The position numbers and the translations under genes were made by a program. 64,000 nucleotides of DNA, from NCBI GenBank assembly GCA_004124475.1, contig SCKK01000001.1, positions 124,001-188,000 of the forward strand. Reading direction: 5' to 3'. The notes below the pieces were generated by a model. That model did no database searches and was not told where the DNA came from. It worked only from the letters and a program-made list of their open reading frames with translations. This DNA comes from Fidelibacterota bacterium. Its GTDB lineage: Bacteria > Fidelibacterota > Marinisomatia > Marinisomatales > SCKK01. Below are positions 63,644-64,000 of this stretch, in pieces (positions within the stretch are counted from its first letter, which is position 1; every line of letters starts with the position of its first letter).

Positions 63644-64000
63644 ATGGACATTCTTTTTTTTGTTCCAGCAATTCACCAACTTCCCACAGGTGGGAATATT
63701 TATAATCAAAAGATTATTGAACACTTATCAAAAATAGCAAATATAAAAGTTGTTATAGCAGAATCTGAGCTGCTTCCCATTCAAATTACTACTGACTTCT
63801 CCAACAGAAATAACGGAGTGATTATCATTGATAGTCTTCTGGCCAATGATATCGAGGGCATTAGGGAAATACGGAATGAAGCAAGATTTGTCAGATTGAT
63901 TTTAGTCGTTCATTATTTACATCTGTTAAATCCAAAGAATAACGATTTATTTAAAGTAAGCAGTGAGTTGGAAATGTTGAGGTTATTTAACGGATTCATT
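63644..64000 (+). CDS. Glycosyltransferase family 4-like protein, 3' end outside window
   Basis: The first 119 codons of an open frame running off the window: MDILFFVPAIHQLPTGGNIY then NQKIIEHLSK, the N-terminal donor-domain pattern of GT4 enzymes (glycine-rich TGGNIYN loop). The start codon follows the upstream TAG immediately. A glycosyltransferase in an operon with RibA, RibD-like and PTPS-like enzymes suggests glycosylation of a pterin- or pyrimidine-derived product. Confidence 0.7.
   Translation, partial: MDILFFVPAIHQLPTGGNIYNQKIIEHLSKIANIKVVIAESELLPIQITTDFSNRNNGVIIIDSLLANDIEGIREIRNEARFVRLILVVHYLHLLNPKNNDLFKVSSELEMLRLFNGFI

Overview
The window (about 43% GC by eye) reads as a chromosomal piece of a Gram-negative bacterium of the FCB type. 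Candidatus Neomarinimicrobiota is my best guess, from the PorV/PorQ-like outer-membrane protein, the other beta-barrel proteins ending in aromatic residues, the membrane pyrophosphatase and the large redox repertoire. This assignment is inference. No 16S rRNA gene or CRISPR array was seen.

Region 1 (1-12 kb) is a dense housekeeping block on the + strand: queA (cut by the window edge), ispD-ispF-ispE of the MEP isoprenoid pathway, tRNA-Asn and tRNA-Gln, prs, rplY, pth, hppA, rpsF-rpsR-rplI (no ssb between rpsF and rpsR), priA and a PorV-like protein. Region 2 (12-31 kb) is looser. It holds an aldo/keto reductase, a 1.2 kb AbiJ-like defence cassette bounded by a 17-bp direct repeat, a TetR/RND/LolA-like/DUF1302-like lipid-export locus, a MATE pump, a frameshifted surface metallopeptidase, sodC and a periplasmic pcm, a dead lipoprotein gene, a decaying 2-oxoacid:ferredoxin oxidoreductase (kor) locus, and a fur-FTR1 iron pair. 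Region 3 (31-36 kb, - strand) has pncA and pncB for NAD salvage, split by a four-helix-bundle gene between inverted repeats, then a CsgG-like barrel protein.

Region 4 (36-46 kb, - strand) is a type I restriction-modification and abortive-infection island. hsdR carries an in-frame DUF559-like nuclease with palindromic repeats. hsdM carries a related in-frame palindromic insert plus an amber codon. RhuM and AlbA_2 remnants lie between hsdM and hsdS. Region 5 (46-50 kb, - strand, visibly more GC-rich) is a sulfur-transfer operon: a ubiquitin-like/E1/rhodanese fusion, a JAMM protease, a CysM-type cysteine synthase and a DUF4395 membrane protein. Region 6 (50-60.5 kb) holds an ABC-2 exporter and a c-type cytochrome cluster. 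One cytochrome gene in that cluster appears to be interrupted by an AT-rich, archaeal-looking DEAD-box helicase, and the cluster ends with a heme-c-sensing class III nucleotide cyclase. Region 7 (60.6-64 kb) is a tight operon of ribA, a RibD-type reductase without deaminase, a zinc-dehydrogenase-like protein, a PTPS/QueD-fold protein and a glycosyltransferase. It looks like an unassigned pterin- or flavin-like pathway and continues past the window.

My strongest candidates for something new are: (i) two copies of a ~145-bp intergenic element whose 50-bp core lies in opposite orientation relative to its arms (18.2 and 35.7 kb); (ii) the DUF559 nuclease plus coding palindromes placed in frame inside hsdR, with a similar palindrome in hsdM; (iii) the ubiquitin-like/E1/rhodanese fusion next to a JAMM protease; and (iv) the terminal RibA/RibD-like/PTPS/glycosyltransferase cluster.
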